The notes below the pieces were generated by a model. The model was not told where the DNA came from, made no database searches, and worked only from the letters and a program-made list of their open reading frames with translations. DNA of 64,000 nt, from the NCBI GenBank assembly GCA_948144175.1, contig CANXME010000795.1, positions 1,148,524-1,212,523 on the forward strand, written 5' to 3'. Positions 39,955-50,029 of the stretch are shown here, piece by piece; the stretch's first letter is position 1; each line of letters begins with the position of its first letter. Made by a program: the position numbers and the translations under genes. This DNA is from Closterium sp. NIES-65 (taxonomy: Eukaryota; Streptophyta; Zygnematophyceae; Desmidiales; Closteriaceae).

Positions 39955-42900
39955 CCCCCCCTCCCCCCTCCTCTCCGACACCCTTTTTGTGGCACCTCAA
40001 AGCCAGCAACCTTAGAAGTCCGTATTTTGTTGGCACCCGTGCGCATCAAATCTTACCTTACCCTCAACACCTTACAGAACTAACGACCTCCCTCTCACGC
40101 ACCCGCCCCACTCTCCCCATGCGTCCCTCTTTGTCCAGGTACTGGCTGCCTGCTCGCCTCATTTTTTAGTCGACTCATACCCCCACTTTCCCCACATGCG
40201 TCCCTCTTCATCCAGGTACTGGCTGCCTGCTCGCCTCCATTCTCCCCTCACAGCTACACCCCAAAAGCTATACCCCTCCCCTCCCCTCCTCTCACACGCA
40301 CCCTCCCACGCTTCCCGTCCCTTTTCAACCCCCCTCCCTTCCAGGTATTGGCTGCCTGCTCGCCTCGATGCTCCCCTCACAGACCTTCTGAATCGCGGTC
40401 GGCTCTTTGTTGGCCAGAAGATACGGGTGGGTGCACTCATTCGACTCAAAGTGTGATGAATATTGCACTGAGAGCAAGCTGCTTCTGAACCGTACTGAAC
40501 CAGCCTGAATATGAAACCAAACCTCAATATGAATCCCAATATGAACCCCAGCCTGAACCGTACTGAACCAGCCTGAATTTGACTGTGAACCTGAAAATTT
40601 TACCTGCTTTCAAACCCCGTTCTGATCCTTATGTTGACCCGCATCCAAACCTTAATCTGCCTTCTCCCGGCTCTCTTCCTACATCACCTCAACCTCAACT
40701 CAACCCACCCATGCCAGGTGTGTGGGGCGGTGCTGAATGGCTGCATGGAAGGCCTCCCTCCCCTCGAGGTATTCCCCATTCCTTCACTCTCCATTTTTCA
40801 ATCCTCTCCTCACTACTCCGCTTTCTTTGCCTGCATTTGTCTTCCCCGTATTGTATGGAGCCGTGTGCTGCGTTTGTTTCGGCATGATACTTGTGCATAC
40901 CACGGCACGCACACTCGCCAGCTGCTGCTTGGTTCTTATTCACAGCCTCCCCTCACCGTTTGGGACCCCTCACCGTCTTTATTAACCCCAACCCCAAGAC
41001 ATCCTCCCCCCACTTTAGTTTTGAGGCGCCTCAAAACTGTTATTATTCACAGCCTCCCCTCACCGTTTGGGACCGTCGTCTTTATTAACCCCAACCCCAA
41101 CCCCAACACATCCACTTTTGAGGCGCCTCAAAACTTTTGAGGCGCCTCAAAACTCACATCCTCCCCTCACCGTTTGGGACCGTCGTCTTTATTAACCCCA
41201 ACCCCAACACATCCTCCCCCCACTTTTCTCTCGACCCTCTCTCTCCTTCTCACTCCCGTCGCGTCACCGCAGGCGTGCACAGCAGCAACGCTCGCCCTTC
41301 ACTTCAACGGCACCTTCCCAGCTCACTGGTCCACCAAGCTGGGCTTCTGTACGTCGCCCACCCCCACAGAGTGTTTTTGAGAAATCTCATAAACAGGGTG
41401 TTTCTAAGAAGTCCCCAAAACACCCATGGTTCTAGAATTTTCAAGAACACCCTTTTTGAGAAATTTCTAAATCACCTATCCAGCTCACTGGTCCACCAAG
41501 GTGGGTTTATGTGCCCCACGCCCCCACGAAGGCCATCAAATAGCCATTAGTCGAAGGATTAAGTCCTGCCAAATCCACTTTCTCATCGAGTCAAGCCCTG
41601 CCCCTGCCCTTTGGCTTGACCTCCTGTTTCCTCTCCAACATGTTTCTTTCTTTTCCCGATCTATGCTGGCCAGAGATTTTCCACCCTTTCTGTCTCCCTG
41701 CTGCTCTCTATCTATTCCTCTTCGCTCCTCCCTCCCCCTCCTCATCTCCCCATGTGCTTCCCCTCATCCCTCTGCTCTTCTCCCTCTGCCCTCCCCCGCT
41801 ACAGGCCGACAGAAGCCGCCTGTCCCAATGGCACTGCGCAGGGTGCGGGAGGACGGGGGAGCTATCCCCCTTACGTGTGTGGCCATTGCACGGGTCTATC
41901 CTACAATGTACTGGGAGAAGAACACCGCAAGGAAAGCTGATGCGGATGCTGCTGCTGCTGCTGCTGTTGTGCCCGGTGGTACGATGCGCTCAGCTAGGGC
42001 TGAAGCAGTGGCAGCTCGTGACTTTGAGAAGAGGTGAGAGACTAAATGCTAAGATCTCTGTTTTGATTTTCCTCCTCGCCCTCCTCGTCGTTGTCGTTGT
42101 CGTCGTCGTCCTCCTCCTCCTCCTCTGTCCCTCAGCCGTTCTCCTCTTTCCCCTCCCCCCCCCCCGCTTCATCCCCCACCCACCGCTTGCCTCTTCTCCT
42201 CTGCCTGTACCCGTTCCGCTTACCAGGAGGGAGCAGGTGGCCGAGAAGGCGAGTCTGGAAGCCGAGAAGCAACTAATGGCTGAAGAAGCAGCAGAAGCAG
42301 CAGGCAGGGGGGGCAGAGCAGGAGGACGAGGAATAGGAGGAGGAGTTGGTGGAAGGGGAGAGAGTGGGGGGAGAGCAGGGGTGGGGAGGATGGGGATGGG
42401 GCGGGGGCGGGCCTCTGCAGGATTTTCTCTGGGGCGGGGAAGGGGAGGGCTGGCAAGGGCGGAGAGGGAGGGGGGTCGTTTGTTGTTGGAGTTTGATGCT
42501 AGTGGTGATCCGGAGTCGTTCTATGGTGGGCTGACTGCTGAGCAACGTGGTGCCATGGAAAGAGCTCAGCTGCAGAGAGTGGTGAGTGGAGAGGGAGGGG
42601 TGGTTATGTGTTGAAATTTGGGATGCGGGAGGGAGGTGGGCCGTCTGCTACTGGAGTGTGTTTCGCCCGTGTCCTCATGTTCTTGCTCTGTGCTTCCCCC
42701 ATGCTCCCTCGTCCCCACAAGCACTGATGCTGTCACAGGAGAGGCGGAGGGCAGCAGTGCAGGAGGCAGTGGATGACGCATTGACAGCTGAAGTGACGTG
42801 TGTCCCTCTTTTGTCCCCATCTCCGTGCTCTCTGCCCCTCCTCCTCTCCTCCTCTCATCCTTGCCACCTGTCAGGAGAAGCGGAGGGCGGCAGTGCAGGA

Positions 42901-45707
42901 GGCGGTAGATGACGCATTGGCAGATGAAGGGTTGAAGGAACGGGACGTGTGCCCTGTGGTGAAAGTGCGAGTGGTGGGACTCACTGGGAAGCGATCCAGG
43001 GAGGAGAGGGAGGAGGGGACAGGAGATGACGAGGAGGGGGAGTGGAGCAAGAGGGTGCGGCAAGGGGAAGGGATTATCAGCATTTGGCGACCCAGTGACG
43101 AGCAGGTGAGGGCATGACATGGCATGGGGGAATGGCATAAGGGATGGCATGGCATGGTTTGGCTTGGCATGGGGCTCTGCATGGCATGGCATGGAATGGC
43201 ATGAGGCATGGCATGGCATGGCAGAGCATGTTATGGCAGGGAAATGATGGCATGGCATGGTTTGTTATTGCGTGGCATGGCTTTGTATAGCATGGCATGC
43301 ATTGACATGAGTTTGCTTGGCAGTGCTTCCTTCCTCCCTTCATTCCCCTCCCTCCCCTCCCTCCGTTCCCCGCACTCCCCTCCCCCTCCCCTCAGCTGCT
43401 GCAGGAGCTGGTGGAGGGCGGGGTGTACCTGGTGGAGGGCGGGGTGTACCTGGTGGTGGGCGGGGTGTACCTGGTGGAGGGCGGGGTGTACCTGGTGGAG
43501 GGCGGGGTGTACCTGGTGGAGGGCGGGGTGTACCTGGTGGAGGGCGGGGTGTACCTGGTGGAGGGCAGGGTGTACCTGGTGGTGGCCGGGGTGTACCTGG
43601 TGGCGGGCCTTCAGCCGTCTGTCACGTATCCTGACACGTCTCCTTGTTCCCTCTTCTCTCCTTGCTTCTTTCCTGCCTTCGCGCCCTCCCTTTCCCACCT
43701 CCACTTCCCCCACTCTCCTCCTCTCTCAGCTGCAAGAGCTGGTGGAAGGAGGCGTGTATCTGGTGGCGGGCCTTCAGCCGTCCGCCACGCGGCGTGATGC
43801 AATTGGTCCGCTGCTCTCCCTCAACGCCAGCCGGTCAACCAGGTGGCGCCGACTTGAACCATCGACTGTTCAGAGAAGCCTCAGGTCAGTTTTTTTCTGA
43901 CTCCCGAGTCAGGTATTTCCTGTCTTCTCTCTACCGTCTACCAAGTGAAGGAAGTGGCTGCTGCTGTTGCTTCTGCTTCTGCTCCTTCTTCTGCTTCTCA
44001 TACCATCCCGCTCTTCCTCTCCTTTTTCTCCCTGCATCTCCCCCACAATCCCACAGCTTCTCTTTCCCCCCTCGTCAGTGGACCCCCCTCGCCTCGTTGC
44101 CTGCCACTCCCCCGGGCAGGGAGGTGGACGTGGTGGCACTGGTGCTGGCCGTGGGGCAGCCGCGTGCCGTGGGGGCGTGGCAGACGGGGCAGTGGCTTCT
44201 GCTGCTTGATGGCTCGGGGGAGAGAGAGCATTGTGAGAATGGGGGAGATATGGAGGGAAGAGGTTTCTCAGGGAGAGGTTTGGGGGGAAGAGGTGTAGAG
44301 AGAAGGGGTGCAGGAACAGCTGAAAGAGAGTTGCCGTCAGCAGTGGGTGTAGCGTGCTTGACAGGAGCAAAAACACCATATGCACTGCCACCACCACCAC
44401 CGCCACCAACCCCAGGAGCAGAAGCACCATCAGGGTCACCCTCCTCCTTAGCTATACGCCAGCCTATGCACCAGGCTGGGAGGAGGCCTGGACTGGTCGG
44501 GGGAGGGAGAATTGGCGCACGTGGGAGGGTCGGAGTGAGGGGTGGGATGAGCCTTTGGGGAAGAACGGGCAGAGGCAGCGGCGGCAGAAGTGGCTGTGGG
44601 AATGGCGGTGGCAGAGGCAGGCGATTGCATTCTGTTAGTGGTCATGGTGGGGGTGCTGGGATGTCAGAAGGGGGAGAGCACGGAGCAGCCATGTTGAATG
44701 GGGGAGGAGAAGGATGGGGGGGATCCAACAGGAGGCCGGCGGATGGATGGCGGCCACGAAGAGGGGGTGAAACTTCACTGATAGGTCCGACTGCAGTGAG
44801 AGCGCCAGCAGCAGTGGCAGCAGGAGCGCAGGCACGGGCAGGAGGGGGAGCGGAGGTACCACTGAGTGTGGCGACGGGGGGGATGCGCGGACAGAATGGC
44901 GGTGGAGCAGTGGCTGGCAGGGGGGATGGGGGGGCAGCAGTGGTAGCTGTGCAGGTGTTGGCTGGGGAGAGGGCGTTTGTGCCACTCGATCCGTCCCTCA
45001 CGGGTTCCATAGTGAGTGTGATTGCAATTGGATGGATAATGTCTGGTTATGTGTTTGTCATTTTTTATTATGTTCCTATCTAGATGCTTGTAAAGCTGGT
45101 CAGATGCTCCTGAATTTCCCCTTGCTTTACCCGTCCCTTTTGCTCTATCTTGCCTGCTCACCCACCCTGACACTTTGCCCATTTTCCTGATTTGTCCACA
45201 TTGCCTCTCGCCCTTCCCTCACCCTCGACCACTTATTATCTGTTGCCCCCCTCCCCCCCCTCCCCCCCCCCACCCCTTCAACCCTCCCCTCCCCTTTTCC
45301 CGCCCTTCCTGCCCCTTTCCGTCCTAACCCCAAAACCACCACTCCCCCCTCCCCCCTTCCCCAACCTTACCCCTGTCATTTTTCATCTGAAGGTATCCTG
45401 GCGGAATCTTATACGAAGACTCGGTTGTTTTCACGGAGAGGAAGGGGTGTGGATAGCGGAAGCAAGTGACGCTGCAGAAATGTCGCTCACTCCACATTTT
45501 TCCCGAGATCCCACGGAGAGATTGGCTGCGGATGCCTTGGCGAAATGGAGGAACAGAAACAGTCAGGTAGTGTTAGAGTATGCATCAGGTTCTCTTGGCC
45601 TTTCAGTATAGTCATTATGCTAATTTCATTCGATTTGCACTGTGCAGGTAGTAGAAAGCTTGCGCCAAAGTTTGTGGCCCCTATTATTTAATGGTAAGAA
45701 TGTGTAG
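30785..45707 (+). CDS. BRCA2: BRCA2 homolog (RAD51-loading recombination mediator)
   Basis: Exons I can place with consistent phase are 30785-31010, 31254-32026, 32488-36960, 37332-38533, 39114-39236, 39486-39734, 40345-40426, 40718-40768, 41273 to about 41350, about 41805-42032, further exons to 45012, then 45393-45566 and 45648-45707. About ten BRC repeats (consensus [25 protein letters not shown]) occupy 32872-35250. After a low-complexity Pro/Gly-rich region comes the DNA-binding domain: the helical domain ([32 protein letters not shown]), OB1 ([25 protein letters not shown]), [38 protein letters not shown], a tower-like Ala/Glu/Arg helix, then OB2/OB3 ([39 protein letters not shown]). 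BRCA2 loads RAD51 onto single-stranded DNA in homologous repair and meiosis. Partial exon copies fill many introns. The exact 5' start and several internal junctions remain uncertain. Confidence 0.9.
32872..35260 (+). repeat. array of about ten BRC repeats in BRCA2 exon 3
   Basis: A divergent first unit ([20 protein letters not shown]) starts at 32872. Nine close copies start near 33301, 33462, 33844, 34150, 34409, 34639, 34864, 35019 and 35158. Each has F-x-T-A/G-x-x-K/E-P-V and [11 protein letters not shown], matching the FxxA and downstream helix elements that bind RAD51 in known BRC repeats. Spacers vary (about 150-380 bp), but the copies are strikingly alike, also at the DNA level. Confidence 0.88.
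36923..37052 (+). repeat. partial copy of BRCA2 exon 3 end
   Basis: The last coding bases plus donor of exon 3 ([10 protein letters not shown] then GTGAG) recur about 90 bp downstream at 37010-37052. The upstream copy is continuous with the rest of the exon and is phase-0 compatible with the next exon at 37332. Confidence 0.8.
38609..38656. repeat. imperfect 48-bp palindrome in BRCA2 intron
   Basis: The left arm, GTTCGGCTCTTTCATCTAGG, and the right arm, CCTCAATGAGAGAGCCGAAC, pair with about three mismatches around a GCGC centre. It resembles the recurrent TTGAGGCGCCTCAA family with an altered core. A half core, TTGAGGCGCCT, occurs nearby at 38715. Confidence 0.75.
38842..39236 (+). repeat. 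three copies of a BRCA2 helical-domain exon start
   Basis: The acceptor plus codons for [19 protein letters not shown] occur at 38842, 38978 ([18 protein letters not shown]) and 39114 ([20 protein letters not shown]), exactly 136 bp apart each time. Only the third continues into [20 protein letters not shown] and a donor. The first two are partial and would not extend in frame to the next exon. Confidence 0.9.
39300..39325. repeat. palindrome CGACTTTTGAGG/CCTCGAAAGTCG
   Basis: A 26-bp imperfect palindrome of the recurrent family lies in the intron after the helical-domain exon copies. The upstream 50 bp contain further TCGAC and TTGAG words, as though arm sequence had been re-used. Confidence 0.75.
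39926..39968. repeat. poly-C tract
   Basis: A run of about 35 C residues is followed by a C-rich tail in a BRCA2 intron. Its length is unlikely to be sequenced exactly. Confidence 0.9.
40139..40426 (+). repeat. three copies of a BRCA2 OB1 exon start
   Basis: The acceptor plus YWLPARL occur at 40139, 40216 and 40345. The first two diverge after 25-45 bp. The third runs on through [20 protein letters not shown] to a GT donor and is the functional exon. Spacing is 77 and 129 bp. Confidence 0.88.
40938..41225. repeat. three direct repeats separated by palindromes, BRCA2 intron
   Basis: A segment of about 70-80 bp (TTCACAGCCTCCCCTCACCG, then GTCTTTATTAACCCCAACCCC) occurs three times (about 40938-41010, 41042-41112 and 41157-41220). 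One palindrome AGTTTTGAGGCGCCTCAAAACT-like unit (41017-41038) separates the first two, and two adjacent TTTTGAGGCGCCTCAAAA palindromes (41116-41133 and 41135-41152) separate the last two. Confidence 0.92.
41315..41527 (+). repeat. duplicated BRCA2 exon segment with degenerate palindrome
   Basis: About 50 bp encoding [11 protein letters not shown] (41310-41364) recur at 41478-41527. Between them lies a degenerate foldback, TTTTTGAGAAATCTCATAAA, followed by partly inverted GGGTGTT words. The first copy follows the true acceptor at 41272. Confidence 0.75.
42737..42935 (+). repeat. two copies of a BRCA2 tower/OB2 exon segment
   Basis: The codons for [13 protein letters not shown] occur at about 42741-42785 and 42880-42925, about 138 bp apart. 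The second copy continues into [23 protein letters not shown] and is the functional one. Confidence 0.85.
43113..43315. repeat. CATGG-type microsatellite
   Basis: About 200 bp of degenerate GGCATGGCATGGAATGG repeats lie in a BRCA2 intron. The Met-Pro-Cys-His type open frames across it are repeat artefacts. Confidence 0.9.
43405..43795 (+). repeat. 21-bp in-frame repeat and duplicate of a BRCA2 OB exon
   Basis: The exon words [16 protein letters not shown] have expanded into nine or ten 21-bp units (GGCGGGGTGTACCTGGTGGA and variants, each encoding EGGVYLV) at 43411-43610. A single-unit version follows at 43731-43795 and runs on into [20 protein letters not shown]. The expanded copy ends GLQPSVTY and may be skipped; the downstream copy keeps the domain length expected for the family. 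Confidence 0.85.
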
Positions 45708-46887
45708 TTGCACTTACGGTAGTAAGAAAGCACTAAAAGAATTCCCAAGCGAGGTCAATTTATGAATGGGTGTGAATTACTCAGGTTGAAACGACCTGTA
45801 TATTATAACTTCAGCACGGAATATGTGACAACTGTACGCGTTATTGATACGAGGGGCACCCTAGAGGTCAGGTCTGCTCCCCGCCAACCTGTCACTCTCA
45901 CGTGTACTTGGCTTGGTAGCCCCGCTCGTCCTTTTTCTGCGGTGTTGCCTGCCAGCTCCTGACAGCCTGAGGGTGTTGAGGATTCTAGGACCAAGTTCAA
46001 TTCAAGCTCTCAAACAAACAGTGAGGGTCATAACTGTCGCTACAAGGTCAGAGAGAGGCCGAGCGCGGTGAGAATCATTATTTTCATCGTACCGCAATCT
46101 CGTCAACCAACTGTTATGATTATCCTCAGTCCTTGTCCTTCCCGCAATAGTGCGTTACTCAATCACGCGCAGATCCAGAGGGGATCGTTAGAAACCCTGG
46201 GAAGTACAGTATGTAATGGTATGGTCCTACAGAATTCTCCCGAGCAACAGGTTGTGGAGCTGACAGAGGCCTGCTAGCTTGCAGCCATAAATCTTATCAT
46301 GCAACAGGCAATCAAATATTTGCCGTTTGGACATCATCTCCGATGTTACTAGTTTCGATCGAGCGCTAAGGCGTGTACTGCAAAAACTCGACGTCGAGGG
46401 ACGTCGGTGAATCCTGACGGTTGGAACCTTTGATCCGAGGGTGGAAATTCACCGACGTTCCTCGACGTCGAGTTTTTGCAGCACTTAGCACACGCCATAA
46501 CGGTGTATATTCCTCGAGAGCCGAGTTGTGCATGCCACTGCTTGCAAGAGCTACTATTCAAGGACGCTGCAGCTAATTGTCAGCTGCTGAGTATGGCAGC
46601 TGGCGGGGCGCGATACTTGCGGAAACGTTTCTGTCATTTCTGTCCTCCCCTCGTCAGCCACATTACCTAAGGAGTGGGTTAGCATGGCCGAACTTGTATA
46701 TTAGCTGCAGATCCCATCGCGACCCTGAACATTGACGCAACAACTTCAACTTATCAGCATCCATTGCGGTATACTACCAGCACTATACCAGCATTCTATC
46801 TGCCTTCTATCAGCGTGCGTTGAACTCCTTGACTAGCACTACACCAGTTTCACATCTCGACAGACGGAGACTGCATTCAGTGTCACA
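45708..46887. other. intergenic region between BRCA2 and the WRKY gene
   Basis: I see no gene. The first part should be the BRCA2 3' untranslated region, and the last part the WRKY promoter. The only distinct structure is the foldback at 46375-46484. Short open frames have no recognisable motif. Confidence 0.45.
46375..46484. repeat. foldback with 38-bp arms and 34-bp loop
   Basis: Arms 46375-46412 and 46447-46484 are inverted copies with two mismatches. Each arm contains the 12-bp palindrome CTCGACGTCGAG and the word CGACGTC, so the structure is a hairpin with palindromes inside each arm. No clear target duplication borders it. It lies about 400 bp upstream of the WRKY start codon, so it could be a MITE or a regulatory inverted repeat. 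Confidence 0.85.
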
Positions 46888-49182
46888 ATGATGCTTCCAG
46901 CAAGCCAGATCCTGGTGCCGCTGCTGCTGCAAGATTTCGACATCAAGTGAGTCTTAGTAGTGGTACCAGCATCGCTTGATTTGAATCGAGCTTACTAGAG
47001 CCGCCGCAGTCCCACATTGCTCAGAATCCCGCCATTGATTGTTATGACAAATCTCAAGCGATTTTGTTCTATCATTCTCATCTCCGGTCGTTCTGCCTTT
47101 CCCCCCTCTTCCCCATTCCCCCTTTCTTTCCGCGTACCGCAGCTGGAAGCCGTCGAGTCCGCCGAACAAGCGCGCGAGGCTGCGCGAGTTCAAGCACTGC
47201 ATTCCCCACGACGGGCACGAGTGGCTCAAGTACGGCCAGAAGGACATCTCAGGCGGCCGCTTCTCACGGTCAGTCCTAATACATGCCCTCTTCAACCGTT
47301 TTTGTTCTTATAATTTCTTCTTCGTCTTCTTCATCTTGTTTTTTTATAGGTTCGTTTTTTCTCCTCTTTTTTTTTTTCACGCCAAAACAATGTTGCGGAA
47401 TGGTGTGCTACTCCGCTAGTTCTTAGATCCGTCCATCTCTGGTGACGCACTGGTTGGTGTGCTGTACAAGTGTCGATTATGACAGTGACAACGGCCTAAC
47501 ATGTTCTCCCCGTCTTGCTATTCCCTCTTGTCATTGCTCCTAACAGGCATTATTTCCGCTGCAGCCACTCCGACAACGGCGGACGCCGCTGCCCTGCGCG
47601 CCGAGTGGTCGACGTGCACACGCTTTTCGGCCAGCCTGGCGCCTCTGACATTGCTCCACGTGTCATCTACTCGGGCAAGCACAACCACGCGCAGCCTGCC
47701 TCTCGCACCCCCTCCGAGAACGAGTCTCTGTTAACGAATCCCACATTCCCTACAGAGCGCGCCAATCTCACTGCTACTGGTAGTATGCGGGAGCAGCTTG
47801 CAATCACAGGTCACATGTTCCCGCTCCCGCGTGCACAGCTGCAGCATTCTCCATGCTCTGAGAAGCGGCAGCACCATGCGACCACACTCGACCTATCTGT
47901 GATTTGCAGCGGCTTGGCGAAGGAAGATGGCGAGAGGTGTGACAACTCGTGCCCGCTCACACCCACCACGCCCAGCTCGCCACCACCGCTGTCCCCGCCA
48001 CTGTCCGCCCCGCTGTCTCCGCAGTCGTCCCCAGCGCCTTCCACGCCGGTTTCCCCGCGGACTCCCCTTTGGCTCTGGGCGGTATCATCCAGCAGTGTGA
48101 TCCCGCCATCACCAGGAGCAGCGGCGGAGGAGGCTGAGCAGGAAACTGGGGAGCTGCATACGGGCTTGGCTAACGGAAAACGAAAGTGGTCAATGCTGGT
48201 GAACGAGGCTGCTGCTGATGACATGTCACGAGCAGATGTCAACTTGAAAGGGTGTCAAGGATTCCAAGTTTCTGAAGTCAGCCTGGGTTTGAATCATGGG
48301 ATTCTGCTGCCAAGCGAAGATCTTGATACAAATTCGAAGACTCCGTCGGAGCCTTTGGATCATGGGGTGCTGCTGACAGCTGCGGATTGGGCTAGCGCGA
48401 GCAACAACTTTGACACGTTTGATCTGAGCCCGTTACAAGGTGCTCCGATTGGGACAGCATGTCCAAACGGAGCTCCTGCTGCTCTTCCCAAATCGGGGTC
48501 AGTAACATGGCAGAATATGCGGGAGTTGGAGGCCTTGGCTCCGCTCTTCCCACCGCCAAGCGCAATGGGATCGTCCGACCTGACGACAAATGAGGTGGCT
48601 CAAGTTCAACGGTGCTGCTGCTCACCCTGCATGCTCCCTCCTTTGAAAGAGCCAGCTTTGACTGTGTCGTTTAAGTGCTCTGCAGCAGGCGGATGCGTTT
48701 CAGCCAAGGGCTCGTGTGATCGAACCTCCTCAGATTTGGCCAATCACGGTGGAGGAGTTGCTCCTTCAGCTGGCAGGGAGGGGTTGGTGATTGCGGAGGA
48801 TGAGACAGGGGTGATTCAGGTGGTGATGAGTGACGAGATTCCGCGGCGGCAGGAAAAGCAAGCAGACGATTTTCGCAGCAATGATCCGGAGATTCTCCTG
48901 GATCGACGGGTTCCGGAGCTCTCGGAGATTCCTTCTCGGTCTAAAAGGAATGTGTCAGCTGGAGGATCGGAGGGAACGACTGTGCTTGACGAATGGTTTA
49001 GTGAAATGGGTGCTGCTGATGGTTCATGTGGCCGTACTAGCAAGGACAATAAGTGGGGTGCGACTTTCATAAGAGAGATTAGAGGGGTTGATGTGTTCGG
49101 TGATGAGAGAAGCTCCAGCCCGCTTGTTATCTTGGAAGACTCCCTGGGCATGCTCCACGTTGGAAGTGAAAAAAGATGGTAA
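46888..49182 (+). CDS. WRKY-type transcription factor with variant WLKYGQK
   Basis: Three exons, 46888-46946, 47143-47268 and 47547-49182, join in phase to give about 607 residues. Residues 21 to about 108 form the DNA-binding domain: KRARLREFKHCIPHDGHEWL, then KYGQKDISGGRFSR, then HYFRCSHSDNGGRRCPARRV and finally VIYSGKHNH. This is a WRKY/GCM1-superfamily zinc domain. The signature WRKYGQK is WLKYGQK, and the zinc ligands read C-x9-C-x29-H-x-H, longer than the usual C-x4-5-C-x22-23-H-x-H or group III C-x7-C. An intron lies inside the domain, between the beta-strand signature and the first Cys. The remaining about 500 residues are Ser/Pro-rich (TPTTPSSPPPLSPPLSAPLS) and then acidic, without another known domain. 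WRKY proteins bind W-box DNA; specificity here may differ. Confidence 0.82.
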
Positions 49183-50029
49183 GATGACTTCAGAAGCGGG
49201 TTGAGCCTAGATGCTGAAAAACAGCATTGCCTGCGTGCTCCATAACCAGGCTGAGTATTGTATACATGTAGATATATGTACGTTGTACGCAGGCTAGTCA
49301 GGGTCTCTGATTGATGATATATATATAGATATATATATATATATACATATATGGTAGCAGCCATTCAGGCATTTTACTTGTCACTGTTAGTTTTAGGTGA
49401 GGTGTGGTCTCCCTGGCACAAATAGATTTGTTGGCGTTCGCACGTGCCCGTAGCAGAAATGACTGGAGGAGCGCGGGAGCTGAAACTTGCTGACAGGTGC
49501 CGCGGGCCGTCCGATCGAGTGCCATTCATCTGCGAAGCAACGTCCCTGAAGATGGGGCGAGAAAGATGGGTGAAACCGGATTGGGTGAGTGTCAGGTGAA
49601 CCGTCGAGGCTTTCCTGTAAACAATTTCTTGCGTTTCCAACCCTTGGAATCTTCAACAACCGCTCTGTTACAGAAAGCATCTTACTGAACCGTGCTATAC
49701 AATAGTGGGCTTGTGACATCCATGCATCATCCGAACATCATAATCGCCTTTCCCAGTCGTTGTCTTGTCAGCCTTTTCCAGTCTGGTTGCTGTTATGGTT
49801 GCTTTCTGCTTTGAATGGAATCTCGTGCTCCTTCTGCTGGTGGTTCAGACTGAAGCGAAGCAGCAGGAGAGAGCGTTTATTCAACCTGCTTGTGCATTGC
49901 TTAAAAAAAAAACATTTATTCTAATAGCTTGAGCCCAGCTCGGATCTTGTCCTCTTCGCGTATCGAGCCTCCTTTTTCTAGTACAGTATATCCTAGCGAT
50001 AACATTTATTCTCTTTTCATTGAGTCAAA
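49183..50029. other. WRKY 3' region and intergenic, TA microsatellite
   Basis: Bases 49316-49352 are a TA-rich microsatellite (ATATATAT runs). The rest should be the WRKY 3' untranslated region and the promoter of the next gene. No gene is recognised. A nine-base A run is present at about 49903. Confidence 0.5.

Noticed and set aside
39926..39968. Functional quadruplex or i-motif at the poly-C run
   Set aside because: The run length is unreliable and nothing else supports a role.
43077..43343. Cys/His-rich minus-strand open frame resembling a zinc protein
   Set aside because: It is a product of the CATGG microsatellite.
47501..47734. Alternative-frame open frame over the WRKY zinc region
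   Set aside because: The frame with HYFRCSHSDN and KHNH is phase-compatible with the upstream exons; the other frame has no domain.
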